Positions 8,546-16,248 of a DNA stretch of 64,000 nt are shown in pieces (position 1 is the first letter of the stretch; each line of letters begins with the position of its first letter). Under the pieces are notes generated by a model. The model saw only the letters and a program-made list of their open reading frames with translations. It had not been told where the DNA came from and made no database searches. The DNA is taken from NCBI RefSeq assembly GCF_014203755.1, contig NZ_JACHJS010000001.1, positions 5,642,001-5,706,000 on the forward strand, written 5' to 3'. This DNA is from Saccharothrix violaceirubra. Lineage in GTDB: Bacteria > Actinomycetota > Actinomycetes > Mycobacteriales > Pseudonocardiaceae. Made by a program: the position numbers and the translations under genes.

Positions 8546-9316
8546 ATGACCGCCACACTCGCGACCGCCAAGAACGCCGCGGTGACGCTGTCCGGCGTGC
8601 GGAAGGTCTTCGGACACGGCACATCCGCGGTCCTCGCGCTCGACGGTGTCGACCTCCAGGTCGAGCCCGGCGAGTTCGTGTGCCTGCTGGGTGCGTCCGG
8701 CTGCGGCAAGAGCACGCTGCTCAACATCGTCGCCGGCCTGGACGCGCCCACCTCGGGCGACCTCGAACTGACCACGTCGCGGCCCGCCGTGATGTTCCAG
8801 GAAGCCGCGCTCATGCCGTGGCTGACCGCCGAACGCAACGTCGAGCTGCCGCTGCGGCTCGCGGGCGTGAAGCGCGGCGAGCGCAAGGAGAAGGCGGGCG
8901 AGCTGCTGTCGCTGGTCCGCCTCGTCGGTGCCGGGCACAAGCGCCCGCACGAGCTGTCGGGCGGCATGCGCCAGCGTGTGGCGTTGGCGCGCGCGCTGGC
9001 GTCGACGTTGGGCAGCGCGAAGGAGGGCACGCCCGGCCTGCTGCTGATGGACGAGCCGTTCGCCGCGCTCGACGCGATCACCCGTGACGTGCTCCAGGCG
9101 GAGCTCGTCCGCGTGTGGCGCGAGACGCAGACCGCGATCGTGTTCGTCACGCACGACGTGCGCGAGGCCGTGCGGCTGGGCCAGCGGGTCGTGCTGCTGT
9201 CGTCGCGGCCGGGTCGGGTCGTGCGGGAGTGGAACACCGCCGAGGGCGACGAGGTGGCGTTGATCGACGAGATCACCACGCACCTGCGAGAGGTGATCAG
9301 TGGCCACGCCGCTTGA
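8546..9316 (+). CDS. ABC transporter ATP-binding protein (SsuB-like)
   Basis: 256 residues. Energises the importer whose binding protein lies just upstream. Walker A GASGCGKST at residues 49-57, signature LSGGMRQR, Walker B LLLMDEPF and switch histidine FVTHD are all present. The D-loop FAALD is typical of the nitrate/sulfonate/taurine family. The permease start (GTG 9300) lies inside the 3' end, a 17-bp overlap, so the two are probably translationally coupled. Confidence 0.93.
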   Translation: MTATLATAKNAAVTLSGVRKVFGHGTSAVLALDGVDLQVEPGEFVCLLGASGCGKSTLLNIVAGLDAPTSGDLELTTSRPAVMFQEAALMPWLTAERNVELPLRLAGVKRGERKEKAGELLSLVRLVGAGHKRPHELSGGMRQRVALARALASTLGSAKEGTPGLLLMDEPFAALDAITRDVLQAELVRVWRETQTAIVFVTHDVREAVRLGQRVVLLSSRPGRVVREWNTAEGDEVALIDEITTHLREVISGHAA

Positions 9317-10175
9317 GACCGACCTCGCGAAGGTCGGTGCCGGGCTCGACGCGCTCGACGCGCCGACCGCGTCCGGTCGCCCGCCGCTGTGGCGGCGGTT
9401 CGTCCGCACGGGTCTGCCGCCGCTGATCGCGTTCGCGCTGCTGATCGGCGTGTGGCAGGCGCTGTGGGCGGCGGCGTTCTGGCCGGAGTACCAGCTGCCC
9501 TCGCCGAAGTCGGTGTGGGCGGCGGTGGCCGAGGCGATCGAGTCCGGGCGCGCGTTCGAGGTGCTGTGGACGTCGGTGAGCCGGGCGGTGTTCGGCTTCC
9601 TGACCGCCGTGGTGATCGCGACGCCGCTGGGCCTGCTGGTCGCCAAGGTCCGCGTGGTGCGGGCGGGCATCGGCTCTTTACTGTCGGGCCTGCAGTCGCT
9701 GCCGTCCGTCGCCTGGGTGCCGGCCGGCATCCTGTGGTTCGGCGCCACCCCGTCGACGATCTACTTCGTCGTGCTCATGGGATCGGTGCCGTCGATCGCG
9801 AACGGCCTGGTGGCGGGCATCGACCAGGTGCCGCCGCTGCTGCCGCGCGTCGGCAAGGCGCTGGGTGCGACCCGGCTGGCGGCGGCGCGGCACATCCTGC
9901 TGCCCGCGGCCCTGCCGGGCTACCTGGCCGGGTTGAAGCAGGGGTGGGCGTTCTCGTGGCGGTCGCTGATGGCCGCGGAGATCATCGCCACCTCGCCGCA
10001 GCTCGGTGAGGGTCTGGGCCAGTACCTGCACAACGGGTCGTCGCTCAACGACATCTCCATGGTGATCGCGGCGATCTTCCTCATCCTGCTCGTGGGCGTG
10101 GGGATCGAACTGCTGGTGTTCCGGCCGCTGGAACGCGCGGTGCTCAAGGCCCGCGGTCTGACGGGAGCACTGTGA
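9300..10175 (+). CDS. ABC transporter permease (SsuC-like)
   Basis: 291 residues with a short cytoplasmic N-terminus and about six membrane segments. An EAA-type loop (ALGATRLAAARHILLP) contacts the ATPase. This is the BPD-type permease of the sulfonate/nitrate/taurine importer family. GTG 9300 overlaps the ATPase gene. Its stop overlaps the start of the chelatase-like gene (GTGA at 10172-10175). Substrate inferred as a sulfur compound from operon context only. Confidence 0.92.
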   Translation: MATPLETDLAKVGAGLDALDAPTASGRPPLWRRFVRTGLPPLIAFALLIGVWQALWAAAFWPEYQLPSPKSVWAAVAEAIESGRAFEVLWTSVSRAVFGFLTAVVIATPLGLLVAKVRVVRAGIGSLLSGLQSLPSVAWVPAGILWFGATPSTIYFVVLMGSVPSIANGLVAGIDQVPPLLPRVGKALGATRLAAARHILLPAALPGYLAGLKQGWAFSWRSLMAAEIIATSPQLGEGLGQYLHNGSSLNDISMVIAAIFLILLVGVGIELLVFRPLERAVLKARGLTGAL

Positions 10176-10897
10176 CGGCTCTGGTCGCGGTGGCGCACGG
10201 TTCGCGCGACCCACGTTCGGCGGCGACGGTACACGCGCTGCTGGACGTGGTGCGGGCCGTGCGCCCCGACCTGGACGTGCGCGCGTCGTTCCTCGACCTC
10301 TCCGCGCCGCGGTTGGGCGACGTGCTGCATGCGGTGCACGGCGATGGTCACGCGTCGGCCGTCGTCGTGCCCCTGCTGCTGGGCCAGGCGTACCACGCCC
10401 GGGTCGACGTGCCGGGTGCCGTCGCCGAGGCACGCCTGGCGGCGTTGGACGTGACGATCGCGGACGTGCTCGGGCCGGACGACCGGCTGGAGGACGCGGC
10501 CCTGCGCCGGCTGGGTGCCGTGGTCGACCTGGACGACCCCGGTCTGGGCGTGGTGGTCGCCGGTGCCGGGTCGTCGCACGCGCCGGCCAACGCGGCGGTG
10601 GCCGCAGTGGCCCGGCGGTGGGCTTCGACGCGGCCGTGGGCGGGTGCCGAGGCGGCGTTCGCGTCCACGGCGTCGCCGGACGTGCCGACCGCGATCGCGC
10701 GGCTGCGGGTCCGGGGTGCCGAGCGGATCGCGGTGGCGTCGTGGTTCCTGGCGCCGGGGTTGCTGCCGGACCGGGTGGCGGACCTGGCCGCGGGTGCGGC
10801 CGTGGCGGCGCCGCTGGGTGCGGACGCGGCCGTGGCCTCGTTGATCCTGTCGCGGTACGCCGAGGCGCTGGGCGACGTGGTGGCGTTGCCGGCCTAG
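10172..10897 (+). CDS. Sirohydrochlorin chelatase family protein (CbiX/SirB-like)
   Basis: 241 residues. The N-terminal half has the chelatase signature VAHGSRDPRS (His9) and PLLLGQAYHARVDVP, the metal- and tetrapyrrole-binding histidines of single-domain CbiX/SirB. Such enzymes insert iron into sirohydrochlorin to make siroheme, the cofactor of the sulfite reductase at the head of this operon. M. tuberculosis has a comparable gene after cysH. GTG 10172 overlaps the permease stop. The last 4 bp overlap the convergent MarR gene. Cobalt chelation for cobalamin is a less likely alternative. Confidence 0.85.
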   Translation: MTALVAVAHGSRDPRSAATVHALLDVVRAVRPDLDVRASFLDLSAPRLGDVLHAVHGDGHASAVVVPLLLGQAYHARVDVPGAVAEARLAALDVTIADVLGPDDRLEDAALRRLGAVVDLDDPGLGVVVAGAGSSHAPANAAVAAVARRWASTRPWAGAEAAFASTASPDVPTAIARLRVRGAERIAVASWFLAPGLLPDRVADLAAGAAVAAPLGADAAVASLILSRYAEALGDVVALPA

Positions 10898-11346
10898 GTG
10901 TCCCGGTCGGCGTCGAGGGCGGCGACCAGTTTCTCCATTGTGGACAGTGTGGTGCGCAGGTCGGCGACGTCGATCCCGGCGGTGATGCGCTTCGTCCACG
11001 CGTGCTGCACCTCGCGCAGCCCCGCGATCGCGGCGTACCCGGCTTCCGTGGGGCTGAGCAGCTTGGCGCGGCGGTGGGCGGGATTGGGCCGGTATTCGGC
11101 CAACCCCTTGTCCACCAACAGGTCCGCGATGCGCTGCACGCTCTGCCGGGCCAGGCTCATCTCGCGGGCGATGCCCGACACGGGCAGCGGGGTCCGCAGC
11201 ACCGCGCCGAGCACCTGCCACCACGCCGCCGTCAGGCCGACCGGCCGGGTCATCTCCTCCGCGGCGTCGAGCAACGCGCCGTAGAGGCGGAACGTCCGCA
11301 TGACCACGTCGGTCAACACGTCGCCCGCCGGGGTCCGGCCGCTCAC
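10894..11346 (-). CDS. MarR family transcriptional regulator
   Basis: 150 residues. Winged helix-turn-helix with recognition region GIAREMSLARQSVQRIADLLVDKGL and a wing containing AHRRAKLLSPTEAG, the classical MarR pattern. The GTG start overlaps the stop of the DJ-1/PfpI gene upstream (GTGA, 11343-11346), so the two are one operon. Two adjacent palindromes in front of that operon (11968-12005) are the likely binding sites, making it autoregulated. It may also control the divergent crotonase gene. Effector unknown. Confidence 0.9.
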   Translation of the reverse strand: MSGRTPAGDVLTDVVMRTFRLYGALLDAAEEMTRPVGLTAAWWQVLGAVLRTPLPVSGIAREMSLARQSVQRIADLLVDKGLAEYRPNPAHRRAKLLSPTEAGYAAIAGLREVQHAWTKRITAGIDVADLRTTLSTMEKLVAALDADRDT

Positions 11347-11969
11347 GAGGCCGCGGCGACGAGCTTGCCGAACCACTCCGGGTTGCCGGTGCTGAACAGG
11401 CCGTACCAGGCTTCGAGCACCGCCGGTTCGTAGACGTCCAGCTCGGCGAGGATCTCGCGGGCGAACTCCAGCGCGCTCGCGCCGCCGGCCGTGATCAGCT
11501 TGTCGTGGCGCACGGCGCGTTCCTGACGGAAGTGCGCCTGCCCCCGGTAGTTCGGCACGCTCGACAGCTCTTCGACCGCGTTGCCGGTGTGCGGGCGGTC
11601 GTCGAGCAGGCCCTCGTCGGCCAGACCGATCGTGGCGCCGCAGATGGCGGCGACCGGGACGCCGGCGTCGAGCCAGCGGCGTGCGGCGGCCGAGAACTCG
11701 CGGTTGGCGCCGGTGGTCCACGTGTCGGAGCCGGAGAGCAGGAGCAGGGCGCTGTCGTCCGGGGTGATCCGGTCGAGCGTGGTGTCGGGCAGGATGCGCA
11801 GGCCGCCCATCGTGGTGATCGGGTCGAGGGTCGCGGCGACCGTGCGGACCTGGAACACGCCGGGCCGCTTCTGGAAGTGCGGGAGGTTGAGGCGCGCGGT
11901 GGCGAAGCCGAACTCCCAGTCGGAGAGGGTGTCGTAGAGGGCCACGTGAACCGTCTTGGTCGTCGTCAT
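11343..11969 (-). CDS. DJ-1/PfpI family protein (glutamine amidotransferase-like)
   Basis: 208 residues. Alpha/beta fold of the DJ-1/PfpI superfamily with the nucleophile-elbow cysteine in VAAICGATIGLAD (Cys110). Members include glyoxalase III/deglycase-like enzymes, proteases and transcription-factor domains; there is no DNA-binding extension here. Co-transcribed with a MarR regulator, which suggests a stress-inducible detoxification role (inference). The start codon ATG 11969 lies at the edge of palindromic operator 1, so repressor binding would directly block expression. Confidence 0.85.
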   Translation of the reverse strand: MTTTKTVHVALYDTLSDWEFGFATARLNLPHFQKRPGVFQVRTVAATLDPITTMGGLRILPDTTLDRITPDDSALLLLSGSDTWTTGANREFSAAARRWLDAGVPVAAICGATIGLADEGLLDDRPHTGNAVEELSSVPNYRGQAHFRQERAVRHDKLITAGGASALEFAREILAELDVYEPAVLEAWYGLFSTGNPEWFGKLVAAAS

Positions 11970-12005
11970 GACAGTAGACTGTCATATTGACAGCATGCTG
12001 TCAAT
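11968..12005. promoter_or_regulatory. Tandem palindromic operators for the MarR regulator
   Basis: Two abutting palindromes share TGACAG-N4-CTGTCA. Operator 1 is atgacagtagactgtcat (11968-11985) and operator 2 is attgacagcatgctgtcaat (11986-12005), perfect over 20 bp. They fill much of the 61-bp gap between the divergent DJ-1 and crotonase genes, and operator 1 reaches the DJ-1 start codon. Their size and symmetry suit a dimeric MarR protein, and the MarR gene is the second gene of the leftward operon. Confidence 0.85.
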
Positions 12006-12030
12006 ATGCCGTCCTCGTAGAGTGCTGGGC

Positions 12031-12807
12031 ATGGCTGACGAGGTGGTGCACTACTCCGTGCGGCGCGGCATCGCGACGATCACGCTGGACTCCCCGCACA
12101 ACCGCAACGCGCTGTCCGCGCAGGTGCGGTCCGAGCTGGGTGCCCGACTGAAGGCGGCGCAGGCGGACGACGGGGTGCGGGTGGTCGTGCTGACGCACGT
12201 CGGGCCGGTGTTCTGCTCGGGGATGGACCTCAAGGAGGCCCGGGGCGCGCGGGCCGACCAGCAGGGGGTCAACGAGTTCCCCGCCCTGCTGGAGGCGGTG
12301 TTGACCAGTCCCAAGCCGGTGGTGGCCCGGTTGGCGGGGCCCGCGCGGGCCGGCGGGGTGGGATTGGTCGCGGCCTGCGATCTCGCGGTGGCCGCGGAAT
12401 CGGCGACCTTCGCCTTCAGCGAGGTGCGGATCGGGGTCGTGCCGGCGGTCATCTCGGTGACGGTGTTGCCGCGGTTGGCCGCACGGGCGGCCCATGAGTT
12501 GTTCTTGACCGGGGAAACGTTCGACGCCCATCGGGCCGTCGCCATCGGGCTGTTGAATGCGGCGGTCGCCGATGATGAATTGGATGCCGCTGTTTCCCGG
12601 TATACGGACATGTTGGCGTTGGGGGCGCCGGGGGCTTTGGCGGCCACGAAGAGGATGCTGCTGGAGCCACGTGGAGGGAATCTCGGGGAGGTGTTCGCGG
12701 ACATGTTGGAGTTGTCCGCCCGGCACTTCGGCGGTGCCGAGGGGCAGGAGGGGATCGCGGCGTTCAAAGCCAAGCGTTTGCCCTCGTGGGTTCCTTCGGA
12801 GGGGTGA
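12031..12807 (+). CDS. Enoyl-CoA hydratase/isomerase (crotonase) family protein
   Basis: 258 residues. Crotonase fold with the CoA-binding segment FCSGMDLKEA (from residue 61) and oxyanion-hole region GPARAGGVGL (103-112). The first catalytic Glu of classical enoyl-CoA hydratase is Gly here (Gly111). The second, in FSEVRIG, is present (Glu131). This suggests a branched-chain or specialised acyl-CoA lyase/hydratase rather than a general beta-oxidation enzyme. Start ATG 12031 lies 26 bp past the MarR operators, so it may be in the same regulon. Confidence 0.88.
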   Translation: MADEVVHYSVRRGIATITLDSPHNRNALSAQVRSELGARLKAAQADDGVRVVVLTHVGPVFCSGMDLKEARGARADQQGVNEFPALLEAVLTSPKPVVARLAGPARAGGVGLVAACDLAVAAESATFAFSEVRIGVVPAVISVTVLPRLAARAAHELFLTGETFDAHRAVAIGLLNAAVADDELDAAVSRYTDMLALGAPGALAATKRMLLEPRGGNLGEVFADMLELSARHFGGAEGQEGIAAFKAKRLPSWVPSEG

Positions 12808-12813
12808 GGCGGA

Positions 12814-13206
12814 TCAGAACCAGCCGGTGCAGTCGATGCGGCCGGCCGACGACCCGCAGGCGCGAATGAGTTTGCCGTTGTTGTCGAAAGGTTCGGTGTG
12901 GGCGCCGGTGCCTGTTTCCACTCGGATGTAACCCAGAAAACCCTCGTAGCCCGAACCGTCGAGGTTGGTACGGTCGGTCCAGATCTCTTCGGCCGGGGTC
13001 GCCTCGGAAATTCTTCCCCAGGCGCATTTGGTGGTGTTGGAGGCCCTTAGTTCCACTATTCGGCCGTTGGGCATGACGACCGGGTTGTCGCCGTTCTGGA
13101 CGTCGAACGGGGTGAAGGCGTCCAGGTAGTCGCAGCCCGGTTCAGCGTGGGCCGGCACGGGGGTGAGGAGCAGGAGTGCGATGAGTGCCTGGTACATGGT
13201 CGGCAC
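12814..13206 (-). CDS. Small secreted DUF2690-like protein
   Basis: 130 residues with a Sec signal peptide (residues 1-21, ending PVPAHA). The mature part has three spaced cysteines plus a fourth near the C-terminus. It also has the segment VELRASNTTKCAWGRI, which resembles the VELRYS-C-WARI core of DUF2690 extracellular proteins. Function unknown; probably an exported disulfide-stabilised protein. An internal Met4 could be the real start. It converges with the crotonase gene, with a 6-bp gap. Confidence 0.75.
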   Translation of the reverse strand: MPTMYQALIALLLLTPVPAHAEPGCDYLDAFTPFDVQNGDNPVVMPNGRIVELRASNTTKCAWGRISEATPAEEIWTDRTNLDGSGYEGFLGYIRVETGTGAHTEPFDNNGKLIRACGSSAGRIDCTGWF

Positions 13207-13239
13207 TGTGCGCCGCGGGGCATGCCGGCGCAGGGCGGG

Positions 13240-13368
13240 TCACCCGGTCGTGGTCGTGGTGGTGGGGGGTGCCGGTTCGGCCGCGGTGAGAGTGCGGATG
13301 GTGTAGCCGATCACGACCAGGAGCAGGAGGCCGATGAGGGCGACGGTGAGGCGGCGGGCCGGGGTCAT
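13240..13368 (-). CDS. Very small single-pass membrane protein
   Basis: 42 residues: MTPARR, one hydrophobic helix (VALIGLLLLVVIGYTI) and a short tail ending in a run of Thr. Its ATG overlaps the stop of the upstream 59-residue membrane protein (ATGA, 13365-13368), so the two are translationally coupled. No family recognised. Coding is supported by the overlap and by the sensible one-helix topology. A role beside its partner in the envelope is inferred only from that coupling. Confidence 0.6.
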   Translation of the reverse strand: MTPARRLTVALIGLLLLVVIGYTIRTLTAAEPAPPTTTTTTG

Positions 13369-13544
13369 CGGTCGGCCTTCGGGTTGATCCTCGCGGAGGC
13401 GTCGTCCACCACGCGGTCGATGAGGCGGGCCATGCCCAGGGCCGCGGGGAGGAGGACCGCCATGACCAGGGCGAACTGGAAGGGGAAGGGGAGCTGGGCC
13501 AGCCACAGCTCTACGCCGTCCCACCACTTCGCGAAGGTCTCCAT
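13365..13544 (-). CDS. Small membrane protein of unknown function
   Basis: 59 residues: METFAKWWDGVELWLAQLPF, a membrane segment QFALVMAVLLPAALGMARLI, then a charged tail. Small proteins with the WWDGVELWL...LPF start recur in actinobacteria as hypothetical proteins (from memory). The ATG at 13544 is chosen because the frame upstream is low-complexity and lacks membrane character. Translationally coupled to the 42-residue protein that follows. Function unknown. Confidence 0.7.
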   Translation of the reverse strand: METFAKWWDGVELWLAQLPFPFQFALVMAVLLPAALGMARLIDRVVDDASARINPKADR

Positions 13545-13758
13545 GGAGGTGAGGGTACGTCGTCGGTCGGTGCGGGGGTGCGGGGCTTGGGCTTGGCGGT
13601 TCAAGAGCTGAAGCGAAGAGTTTGAAAACGGTGCTCGCCGCTGCACAGGCCGCCAAGGAGAAGGTAAGCGCTCGTGTTCTCCGTGTGGGCCGGCGCCCCT
13701 GGCTTGGGCGGTGAGTGGGAGTGGCGACCGGTGGCGGGTGGCTGGGTAGGTTCGGGGC

Positions 13759-14724
13759 ATGTTCGCCGTTTACGCAGTCGAGCCGTCGCCGCAGGATCCG
13801 CTTGCCGCATTGCGCGTCGGGGAGCGGCCGGAGCCCGTCGTGCCCGAGGGGTGGGTCAAGGTGGCGGTGCGGGCTGCCAGCCTCAACATGCACGACCTGT
13901 GGACCCTGCGTGGGGTGGGGATCAAGGAGTCCGCGTTCCCGATGATCCTCGGGTGTGACGGGGCCGGGGTGTTGTCCGACGGGACCGAGGTGGTGTTGCA
14001 CTCGATCATCGGTGATCCGTCTTGGGGTGGTGAGGAGACGCTCGATCCCGGGCGGACCTTGTTGACCGAGAAGTACCAGGGGACGTTCGCCGATCACGTT
14101 GTCGTTCCCGCTCGCAACGTGTTGCCCAAGCCCGCGGAGTTGTCGTTCGTCGAGGCCGCCTGCATGGGTACGGCGTGGTTGACCGCCTATCGGATGTTGT
14201 TCGTCAAGTCCGGGTTGCGGCCTGGGCAGACGATGCTCGTCCAAGGGGCTTCCGGTGGGGTGTCGACCGCTTTGGTGCGGTTGGGGCGGGCCGGTGGGTT
14301 CCGGGTCTGGGTCACGGGGCGGACGGAGGCCAAGCGCGAACTCGCGTCGCGGTTGGGGGCGCACGCGGTGTTCGAGCCGGGGGCCCGGTTGCCCGAACGG
14401 GTCGACGCGGTGTTCGAGACCGTGGGCAAGGCGACCTGGTCGCACTCGCTCAAGTCGCTCAAGCCCGGCGGGATCGTGGTCGTGTCGGGTGCCACCAGCG
14501 GCGAGCCCTCGGCCCTCGAGATCCAGCGGCTGTTCTTCCTCCAGCTCCGGGTCGTCGGGTCGACCATGGGCACGTTGGAGGAGCTTCGGGACCTGCTGGC
14601 GTTCTGCGCGCTCAACGGCATCCGGCCGCAGGTGGGTGCCGAGCTGCCCTTCGAGCGGGCTGCCGAAGGTTTCGCGGCGATGTGGGGCGGGGACACGGCG
14701 GGGAAGATCGTGTTCACCCGGTAG
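13759..14724 (+). CDS. Zinc-binding dehydrogenase / quinone reductase-like (MDR family)
   Basis: 321 residues. Medium-chain dehydrogenase/reductase fold: N-terminal GroES-like domain (ILGCDGAGVL), then a Rossmann domain with GASGGVS at 162-168 for NAD(P)H. The catalytic zinc ligands of true alcohol dehydrogenases are not evident, which favours the quinone oxidoreductase/enoyl reductase branch. Substrate unknown. Monocistronic in appearance, 82 bp before the amino-acid permease. Confidence 0.85.
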   Translation: MFAVYAVEPSPQDPLAALRVGERPEPVVPEGWVKVAVRAASLNMHDLWTLRGVGIKESAFPMILGCDGAGVLSDGTEVVLHSIIGDPSWGGEETLDPGRTLLTEKYQGTFADHVVVPARNVLPKPAELSFVEAACMGTAWLTAYRMLFVKSGLRPGQTMLVQGASGGVSTALVRLGRAGGFRVWVTGRTEAKRELASRLGAHAVFEPGARLPERVDAVFETVGKATWSHSLKSLKPGGIVVVSGATSGEPSALEIQRLFFLQLRVVGSTMGTLEELRDLLAFCALNGIRPQVGAELPFERAAEGFAAMWGGDTAGKIVFTR

Positions 14725-14805
14725 TCCGGTCTCCCGGCCGGAGTGCGACGGGCCCGGGTGGGCGTAGGTTCGCCGCAGTCGAGGACCTCCGAGGGGAGAC
14801 CGCCC

Positions 14806-16248
14806 ATGACAACGCATCCGGGTTTAGGTGGCGGGCGCGGGGTGTTCCGCCGCAAGCCCATCGACGAGATCGTTTCCGACGCGCCGTCCGGCTCCGCCGG
14901 CCTCACGCGCACGCTGGGGCTGTGGCAGCTCACCGCCATCGGCGTCGGCGGGATCATCGGGGCCGGGATCTTCTCCCTGGCGGGCGCGGTGGCGAACAAG
15001 ACCGCCGGGCCCGCCGTGTTGATCTCGTTCCTGGTCGCGGGCATCGCCAGTGCCGCCGCCGCGTTCTCCTACGCCGAGTTCGCCGGGCTGATCCCCCGCG
15101 CCGGGTCCGCCTACACCTACGGGTACGCCGTGCTCGGCGAGATCGTCGGGTGGTTCATCGGGTGGGACCTGCTGTTGGAGTACACCGCCATCGTGGCCGT
15201 GGTCGCCATCGGGATCTCCGGGTACTTCACCGAACTGCTCGACCTCGTCGGGGTCCGGTTGCCGTTGTGGCTGCAGGGCGCGCCGGGCACGGAAGGCTCG
15301 GACGTGGCCGCGGGCAGCTACCAGGTGAACCTGTTCGCGGTCGTGCTCTGCCTGGCGATCGCGTTCGTCCTGAACCTGGGTATGAAGAACGCGGCCCGCT
15401 TCGAGACCGTGCTGGTGTACCTCAAGGTCGCGGTCGTGCTGCTGGTGATCGTGGTCGGCGTCTTCCACATCGACACCGGCAACTACGACCCGTTCCTGCC
15501 CTTCGGCCTGTCCGGGGCGTTCGCCGGGGCCGCCACCGTGTTCTTCGCCGTGTTCGGGTACGACGCCATGAGCACGGCCGCCGAGGAGTCGACCGAGTCG
15601 CGCCGCCACATGCCCAAGGCGATCGTGTACTCGTTGGCGATCTCCATGGTCCTCTACGTCCTGGCGTGCCTGGTGCTCACGGGCATGGTCGACTACCGCG
15701 CCATCGACGCCGAGAGCGCCTTCGCCACCGCGTTCGCCGACATCGGACTGCCCGCGCTGGGCATCGTCATCTCGGTCGGCGCGGTGCTCGGCATCACGAC
15801 CGTGCTCTTCACGTTCATGATGGGCGCCGCGCGCGTCGGGTACTCGATGAGCCGTGACGGCCTGCTGCCCGCGTGGTTCGGGCGCACGCACCCGGTCCGG
15901 CACGTACCCACGCGCACGACGTGGGTGCTCGGCATCGCCTCGGCGGTCATCGCCGGGTTCCTGCCCATCGCCGAGGCGGCCGAGCTGACGAACATCGGGA
16001 TCCTGCTGGCGTTCGTGGTCGTCTGCGTCGCGGTGATCGTGCTGCGCTACCGGCGGCCCGACCTGCCGCGCACGTTCAGGACGCCGGGCATGCCGGTCGT
16101 GCCGGTGATCGGGATCGTGTTCTCCCTGTGGCTGATCACGTTCCTCACCGCGCACACGTGGCTGCGGTTCGCGGTCTGGTTCGCCGTCGGCCTGGTCGTC
16201 TACCTCCTCTACGGACGCCGGCACTCGACACTGTCCTCAGCGGACTGA
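14806..16248 (+). CDS. APC family amino acid permease (cationic amino acid transporter type)
   Basis: 480 residues with about 12-13 membrane helices. The N-terminus carries a KPIDE segment, then LGLWQLTAIGVGGIIGAGIF, the APC substrate-binding unwound helix, and later FFAVFGYDAMSTAAEE, typical of the CAT-like branch. Probably imports amino acids with protons; specificity is not readable. It overlaps the convergent DUF885 gene by 12 bp. GGGGAGA upstream of ATG 14806 supports the start. Confidence 0.88.
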   Translation: MTTHPGLGGGRGVFRRKPIDEIVSDAPSGSAGLTRTLGLWQLTAIGVGGIIGAGIFSLAGAVANKTAGPAVLISFLVAGIASAAAAFSYAEFAGLIPRAGSAYTYGYAVLGEIVGWFIGWDLLLEYTAIVAVVAIGISGYFTELLDLVGVRLPLWLQGAPGTEGSDVAAGSYQVNLFAVVLCLAIAFVLNLGMKNAARFETVLVYLKVAVVLLVIVVGVFHIDTGNYDPFLPFGLSGAFAGAATVFFAVFGYDAMSTAAEESTESRRHMPKAIVYSLAISMVLYVLACLVLTGMVDYRAIDAESAFATAFADIGLPALGIVISVGAVLGITTVLFTFMMGAARVGYSMSRDGLLPAWFGRTHPVRHVPTRTTWVLGIASAVIAGFLPIAEAAELTNIGILLAFVVVCVAVIVLRYRRPDLPRTFRTPGMPVVPVIGIVFSLWLITFLTAHTWLRFAVWFAVGLVVYLLYGRRHSTLSSAD

